64,000 bases of DNA, from NCBI RefSeq assembly GCF_000230835.1, contig NZ_CM001240.1, forward strand, positions 3,202,779 through 3,266,778. The letters run 5' to 3'. The position numbers were made by a program, and so were the translations under genes. Of the stretch, positions 59,065 through 64,000 are shown one piece after another. Origin of the DNA: Clostridium sp. DL-VIII (GTDB lineage: Bacteria; Bacillota; Clostridia; Clostridiales; Clostridiaceae). Positions within the stretch are counted from its first letter, which is position 1. Every line of letters begins with the position of its first letter. The notes under the pieces are model-generated. The model saw only the letters and a program-made list of their open reading frames with translations. It did no database searches and had not been told where the DNA came from.

Positions 59065-59673
59065 ATGAAAGAAAAAATTAATGAGAATGCAGTAGCTCAG
59101 CAAATTATGGATGCGGCTATACCTTTATTTGCCGTTAAAGGATATACAGGGGTATCTATAAGAGAACTTTCTAAAGAGGCGGGAGTTAATAGTGCGTTAA
59201 TTTCCTATTATTTTGGAGGAAAAAGTGAATTATATTCCAATATTTTAAAAACTCAACTAGAACTTCTTGTCACTGCTGTTAGCGGAATTCAAAAAGAAAA
59301 GCTTTTACCGATAGAAGAAATTTATTTGTTTTCAGAGAAGCTTTGCTCTCTTCATAAAAAATATCCTTATTTAATCCGAATAGTACTCGGTGAAATTATT
59401 AATCCAACATTTTGTTATGACAGTATCGTAAAAGTAGGGATTGAAAACATAAACCATTTACTTAAAGACTGTATACAAAGAGGTATAAATTCTGGAGATA
59501 TAAGAAATGACATTGATCCAGCTGCTACGGCTATTTCATTAGTTGGAATAATTAATTTTTACTTTTTAACTTTCCCTTTAAGTCAAGAATTATTTATAGA
59601 GAATGGGAAAAAGATTGACCATTATATTAAAGAGTCAATTGAGCAGTATTTACATGGTATTTTAATGCATTAA
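59065..59673 (+). CDS. TetR-family repressor of the RND operon
   Basis: A 202-residue TetR regulator. The N-terminal helix-turn-helix is complete (QQIMDAAIPLFAVKGYTGVS, IRELSKEAGVNSALISYYFG, then GKSELYSNIL). The C-terminal ligand-binding part is of the CecR/YbiH-like type (YLIRIVLGEIINPTFCYDSI). It heads the efflux operon and probably represses it through the two operator palindromes upstream. AAAGGTGATG lies before the ATG. The inducer is unknown. Confidence 0.92.
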   Translation: MKEKINENAVAQQIMDAAIPLFAVKGYTGVSIRELSKEAGVNSALISYYFGGKSELYSNILKTQLELLVTAVSGIQKEKLLPIEEIYLFSEKLCSLHKKYPYLIRIVLGEIINPTFCYDSIVKVGIENINHLLKDCIQRGINSGDIRNDIDPAATAISLVGIINFYFLTFPLSQELFIENGKKIDHYIKESIEQYLHGILMH

Positions 59674-59714
59674 AGAAAAAAGAAAAATTTAAAGTGCTAA
59701 AAGGGGTGTATTAA

Positions 59715-60812
59715 ATGAAACGTAAGGTGAAAGGAATACTTATATTTCTGGTAGTAGTACTAGTTATAGGTATTTCAATTTTTCAAATTATAAAGATTAA
59801 TTCGAAAAAAGAGGAAGTAGAAGTGCCGCCGCCAATTGTAAAGACACTTAAAGTTGCTGCTTCGAATAAAGATTCGGAATATGTATATGCTGGAGTAGTT
59901 AAATCTAGATATGAAAATCAATTAGCATTTCAAGTTGGGGGTAAGGTTGTTAAAAAAAATGTTCAAGTTGGAGACAAAGTGAATGAAGGAACAGTTTTGA
60001 TGGAATTGGATTCTCAAAATATAGAGGAAGCAGTGAAAAATGCTGAAGCTTCTGTTTCAGCAGCGGAATCTAAATATAAACTAGCTGAAGATAATTTAAA
60101 ACGTTATGAACAGCTGTATCAAGCTGGAGCTATGACAAAAGCAGAATATGATAATTATGTTAACATAGATGAGACTGCAAAGGATGCCGTGGATCAGGCA
60201 AATGCATTATATGCTCAAAGCATGAATCAGCTTGGTTATTGCAAGTTATATGCAGATAAATCTGGAGTAGTAAGCAGTGTTGACGCTGAAGAAGGACAAG
60301 TTGTTGCAGCTGGGCAAAAGATTGTCACTCTTGTACAGAATAATGAGTTAGAAGTAGAAATCAATGTTCCTGAAAATAGAATTGATAAGCTAAAGAGTGC
60401 AAAAGAAATAGATGTGAGCTTTTGGGCATTACCAAGTATTAAAGTAAAAGGGGCTGTGCGAGAAGTCTCTCCTGTAGCAAATGATGCCTCACGTACTTAT
60501 AGAATTAGAGTAAGACTTATAGATCCATCTCCTAGCATTAAAATTGGAATGTCCTCAAACGTTTCTATAAGTGAAGATAATGCATCAAGCAAAATATGGA
60601 TACCTATTGCTGCTGTATATCAGCAGACTACAGCTCCTGCAGTATGGGTTGTTAATGAAAATAAAGTGAGTTTAAAAAATATCACATTAGGGGATTCCAG
60701 CAGTGATCAGATTACAGTAAGTGATGGACTAAGTGAAGGAGATGAGGTTGTAACTGCTGGTGTAACTAAATTGCGTGAAGGGCAGGAAGTAAGAGTAGGG
60801 AGTGATAGTTAG
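59715..60812 (+). CDS. RND efflux membrane fusion (adaptor) protein
   Basis: A 365-residue HlyD/AcrA-type adaptor. An N-terminal membrane anchor (GILIFLVVVLVIGISIFQII) precedes the first half of the lipoyl domain (FQVGGKVVKKNVQVGDKVNE). A helical hairpin (about 100-165, NAEASVSAAESKYKLAEDNL) follows, then the second lipoyl half (GVVSSVDAEEGQVVAAGQKI), the beta barrel (IRVRLIDPSPSIKIGMSSNV) and the membrane-proximal domain. It couples the transporter to the cell surface. AAGGGG precedes the ATG. It lies 41 bases after tetR and overlaps the RND start by one base. Confidence 0.92.
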   Translation: MKRKVKGILIFLVVVLVIGISIFQIIKINSKKEEVEVPPPIVKTLKVAASNKDSEYVYAGVVKSRYENQLAFQVGGKVVKKNVQVGDKVNEGTVLMELDSQNIEEAVKNAEASVSAAESKYKLAEDNLKRYEQLYQAGAMTKAEYDNYVNIDETAKDAVDQANALYAQSMNQLGYCKLYADKSGVVSSVDAEEGQVVAAGQKIVTLVQNNELEVEINVPENRIDKLKSAKEIDVSFWALPSIKVKGAVREVSPVANDASRTYRIRVRLIDPSPSIKIGMSSNVSISEDNASSKIWIPIAAVYQQTTAPAVWVVNENKVSLKNITLGDSSSDQITVSDGLSEGDEVVTAGVTKLREGQEVRVGSDS

Positions 60813-63800
60813 TGAAGCGTTTCAATTTAACAGAATGGTGTCTTAACAGAAAACAACTTATATATTTTTTAGCTATTACAATAATTGCAGCCGGAATTTT
60901 TGTTTATCCAAAACTTGGAAGAAATGAAGACCCTGAGTTTACCATCCGTGAAATGTATATAACGGTAGCATGGCCTGGTGCAACTTCAAGCCAGGTTGAA
61001 GAGCAGATTACCGATAAAATAGAAAGAAAGTTGCAAGATACTCCCAATAAGGATTATATAAGAAGCTATTCAATGCCAGGGCAGGCAGTTATATTTATTG
61101 ATTTGAAAGATGAGGTTCCTAGTGATAAAATTAGAGATACTTGGGTTGAAGTGAGAAATGAAATTAACGATATAAGAGGAACTCTGCCATCGAATATAGT
61201 TGGACCTAATTTTAATGACCGCTATGATGATGTATACGGATGTATTTATGCATTAAGCTCTGATGGCTATACCTATGAAGAAATGAGAGAGAAGGCAGAA
61301 AATATAAGAAGATCTCTGCTAAATGTAAAAGATGTTAAAAAGGTAGAATTAATAGGAGTTCAGACAGAAAAAATATTTATTCAGGTAGAAAATACTAAAA
61401 TGGCACAGCTTGGGATAAGTCCAAATACAATCACAAGCACTCTGCAAGCACAAAATTCTGTTATACCTGCAGGAATGATACAAACGTCAACAGATAATGC
61501 ATATCTTCGCGTAAGTGGTATGTTTGATGATGTGGATAATATCTCTAATCTGCCAATTAAAGCTGGAAGTCAAACTTTTCGTTTAGGAGATATCGCAAAC
61601 ATTACTCGTGGTTACTCTGATCCACCTGATCCTAAGATGTTCTTTAATGGAAAAGAGTCAATAGGAATTGCAATTTCCATGGAAAAGGGTGGTAATGTTT
61701 TAAATTTAGGTGAAAACTTAAATAAAGCATTACTTCAAATTAAAAATGATCTGCCTTTAGGTATGAATATAGATCAAGTAGCTGATCAGCCTGAAGCTGT
61801 TACAGATTCTATTAATGAGTTTTTAGAGACCTTTGTTTTGGCATTGGCCATAGTAATGCTGGTGAGCTTTGTAAGTCTTGGACTTAGGACTGGATTAGTG
61901 GTAGCCTTATCAATTCCATTAGTCATTGCAGGAGTATTTGTTGCAATGTTCCTTTTGGGAATTCCACTGCACAAAGTATCTTTAGGTGCTCTGATAATTG
62001 CACTTGGACTTTTGGTTGATGATGCAATTATTGCAATTGAAATGATGTCAGTTAAACTTGAGCAGGGATGGGATAGGTTTAAGGCTGGCTGCTTTGCCTT
62101 TACTTCAACAGCCTTTCCAATGCTTACTGGTACACTTATTACCTGCTCTGCTTTTACTCCAGTAGGTTTTTCAAAGGGAACTGCATCTGAATATACAGGA
62201 AGTGTATTCGCTGTTGTTACAATTGCACTACTTTTCTCTTGGATTATTTCAGTATGCTTTGTTCCAGTATTAGGATTTGATTTGATTAAGATTAAGCATA
62301 AGGAAAATAAAAAGAATGATGTATATGATACAAAATTTTATCGTGGATTTCGGGGCATTTTAAACTGGTGTTTAAATCACCGCAAACTCATATTAACGGC
62401 AACAATAATATTGTTTTGTTTATCTGGCTTTTCAATTTCCCATTATGTTCAGAAAGAATTTTTCCCAGCTGCAACAAGGCCTGAACTTTTGATAGATATG
62501 ACTCTGCCACAAGGCTCTTCTATTGCAGCAACTCAAGAAGCAGCTAATAATTTGGCAGAGGATTTAAAAGATGATAAAGATATCATTAATTACTCTTATT
62601 ATGTAGGCATGGGGGCTCCACGTTTTGTATTATCTCTAGAACCTATCGCGCAAAGCAGTAATGTTGCACAGTTTGTCATATTGACTAAAGACATTGCAGC
62701 AAGGGATAGAGTGAGTAAGGATGTTCAAAAATTATTTGATGAAGGATTTGAAAATGTTCAAAGTCATATAAAGGTTATTCAAAATGGACCACCTAGTAAT
62801 TATCCGGTTATGCTTCGAGTTACAGGAAGCGATAATGATAAGGTTCGTGAGATTGCAGGAGAAGTACGTGATACTATGGCTGCTGACCCTAATTTATATA
62901 ATATTAATTTTGACTGGTTTGAAAAAATAAAAGGTATTTCTGTTGAAGTAGATCAGGATAAAGCAAGAATGCTTGGCATAGATAGTGCTCAGATTTCTGC
63001 AGCTTTGCAGGGACAATTGTCTGGTACTACAGTATCTCAATTTAGACAGGAAGACAAAACAGTAGATATTATATTAAAAATGGATTCAGCAAACAGTCAT
63101 GATTTAGGTTATATTAAGAATTTAAATATCACACTTCCAAGCGGTAGCTCTATTCCGTTAGATCAAATAGCTAAAATTAATTATAATGCTGAAGATGGTT
63201 TAATAACAAGAAGGGATTTAAAACCTACTATTACGGTTCAAGCTGAAGTATTGCAAGGTACAACCGGAAATGATGCTTCTACAAATATATATAATCAGCT
63301 TGAAAGCTTAAGAAAATCTCTTCCAGCAGGATATAGCATAGACATTGGCGGGGCTTTAGAAAGAAGTGAAAAGGGATTAGCTCAAGTTCAAAATGTAGTT
63401 CCTTTCATGATAATTTTAATGATCATACTGTTAATGTTCCAACTTCAAAATGTACCTAAGATGGTAATGACCTTGCTTACAGCACCTTTGGGATTAATTG
63501 GAGTTGCAATAGCTTTACTTGCATTTAAGAGTCCAATGGGATTTGTTGTAGTACTTGGTATTTTAGCGTTAATGGGAATCATAATAAGAAATTCTGTTAT
63601 TTTGGTGGATCAAATTACAAAACACGTTAAAGAAGGAGAAACTATAAGGGACGCTATTATAGATTCGACTATTTTAAGGTTTAGGCCTATCATGTTAACG
63701 GCTATAGCTGCAATTATGGGAATGATACCATTAATCCGAAATTCCTTTTGGGGACCAATGGCAGTAGCAATGAGCGGTGGTTTATTTGTTGCAACAATAT

Positions 63801-63949
63801 TAACTTTACTTGTACTACCTGTTATTTATGCCTCATGGTATAGAGTGGACAAAAGAACTAAAATGCCTTTAGATAGTCAGGCAGAAGAAAGTATTAATGA
63901 AAAAGAAATTGATAATAGTATTAGTGAGTTAGATAATAAACCTAATTAA
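60812..63949 (+). CDS. RND-family efflux transporter (AcrB/CzcA-like)
   Basis: A 1045-residue transporter with the twelve-span RND plan: N-terminal span (LIYFLAITIIAAGIFVYPKL), the first large periplasmic-type loop, spans 2-6 with GLLVDDAIIAIEMMSVKLEQ (the paired Asp of the proton relay in span 4), the second large loop (FPAATRPELLIDMTLPQGSS), and spans 8-12 ending IRPIMLTAIAAIMG-like. It starts with GTG overlapping the adaptor stop. It exports drugs, lipids or metals by proton antiport. Gram-positive RNDs work without an outer-membrane channel. The closest subtype cannot be decided here. Confidence 0.93.
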   Translation: MKRFNLTEWCLNRKQLIYFLAITIIAAGIFVYPKLGRNEDPEFTIREMYITVAWPGATSSQVEEQITDKIERKLQDTPNKDYIRSYSMPGQAVIFIDLKDEVPSDKIRDTWVEVRNEINDIRGTLPSNIVGPNFNDRYDDVYGCIYALSSDGYTYEEMREKAENIRRSLLNVKDVKKVELIGVQTEKIFIQVENTKMAQLGISPNTITSTLQAQNSVIPAGMIQTSTDNAYLRVSGMFDDVDNISNLPIKAGSQTFRLGDIANITRGYSDPPDPKMFFNGKESIGIAISMEKGGNVLNLGENLNKALLQIKNDLPLGMNIDQVADQPEAVTDSINEFLETFVLALAIVMLVSFVSLGLRTGLVVALSIPLVIAGVFVAMFLLGIPLHKVSLGALIIALGLLVDDAIIAIEMMSVKLEQGWDRFKAGCFAFTSTAFPMLTGTLITCSAFTPVGFSKGTASEYTGSVFAVVTIALLFSWIISVCFVPVLGFDLIKIKHKENKKNDVYDTKFYRGFRGILNWCLNHRKLILTATIILFCLSGFSISHYVQKEFFPAATRPELLIDMTLPQGSSIAATQEAANNLAEDLKDDKDIINYSYYVGMGAPRFVLSLEPIAQSSNVAQFVILTKDIAARDRVSKDVQKLFDEGFENVQSHIKVIQNGPPSNYPVMLRVTGSDNDKVREIAGEVRDTMAADPNLYNINFDWFEKIKGISVEVDQDKARMLGIDSAQISAALQGQLSGTTVSQFRQEDKTVDIILKMDSANSHDLGYIKNLNITLPSGSSIPLDQIAKINYNAEDGLITRRDLKPTITVQAEVLQGTTGNDASTNIYNQLESLRKSLPAGYSIDIGGALERSEKGLAQVQNVVPFMIILMIILLMFQLQNVPKMVMTLLTAPLGLIGVAIALLAFKSPMGFVVVLGILALMGIIIRNSVILVDQITKHVKEGETIRDAIIDSTILRFRPIMLTAIAAIMGMIPLIRNSFWGPMAVAMSGGLFVATILTLLVLPVIYASWYRVDKRTKMPLDSQAEESINEKEIDNSISELDNKPN

Positions 63950-63955
63950 TATTTT

Positions 63956-63993
63956 AAGTGTAGTCATAATATCATGGCTACACTTTTTTTACT
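63956..63993 (+). terminator. Terminator of the RND operon
   Basis: A 12-bp stem (AAGTGTAGTCAT with ATGGCTACACTT, one G-U) around AATATC, followed by TTTTTTACTTTTT. Confidence 0.85.
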
Positions 63994-64000
63994 TTTTATA

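Noticed and set aside
1..64000. tRNA or rRNA genes
   Set aside because: I found no cloverleaf with a TTCGANNC-type T-loop or rRNA-like stretches in the noncoding parts, though I could only scan by eye.

Overview
The window is about 70% A+T with strong GGAGG-type ribosome binding sites, many UUG starts, sporulation-type cell-wall genes and single-membrane-type signals. This points to an endospore-forming Clostridium sensu stricto (cluster I), probably near C. beijerinckii or C. saccharoperbutylacetonicum. The genus is confident; the species is a guess from overall style only.

Layout. (1) 1-1765: the end of pheT, a long structured hairpin, a small possibly frameshifted gene and an XRE regulator with membrane segments. 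(2) 1919-20313: a chromosomal dcw/ylm cell-wall and division cluster, all on +: mraZ with its operator repeats, rsmH, an ftsL-like gene, two tandem spoVD/ftsI-type PASTA penicillin-binding proteins, murE, murF, mraY, spoVE/ftsW, divIB/ftsQ, DUF881-sbp-DUF881, yggS, sepF, yggT, ylmH and divIVA. murG, murC/murD, ftsA, ftsZ and the spoIIGA-sigE-sigG block are absent. (3) 20441-21978: motA-motB on the minus strand. (4) 22265-26114: rluD-type pseudouridine synthase, pyrR, a THUMP-type RNA methyltransferase and an RpiR/MurR regulator, then a second copy of the long hairpin.

(5) 26.6-51.6 kb is an accessory region. Some 35 small, mostly unrelated genes lie on the + strand, usually one gene per unit with its own ribosome binding site: GNAT acetyltransferases, VOC proteins, methyltransferases, HAD and histidine phosphatases, an isochorismatase-like hydrolase, a 2'-5' RNA ligase-like protein, a DJ-1 protein, HD and HEAT proteins and orphan membrane proteins. 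Between them sit several decayed genes (VOC, GNAT, methyltransferase, DHFR, isoprenylcysteine methyltransferase tail), duplicated intergenic modules, a degenerate intergenic repeat and one IS91-like element. The pattern resembles a cassette array without a recognisable integrase here; that reading is inference.

(6) 51768-58602: rqcH (minus strand), dapF, a lipoprotein, a truncated MarR-like gene, a Spo0E-like phosphatase too short for a simple ORF scan, and small orphans. (7) 58974-63993: a TetR-controlled RND efflux operon (TetR, membrane fusion protein, RND transporter) with two matching operator palindromes and a closing terminator.

The items most worth a second look are the two hairpin RNAs that share loop and flank sequences but not stem sequences, the single-gene array with related intergenic repeats, and the loss in the second SpoVD-like protein of a cysteine pair that the first copy keeps.
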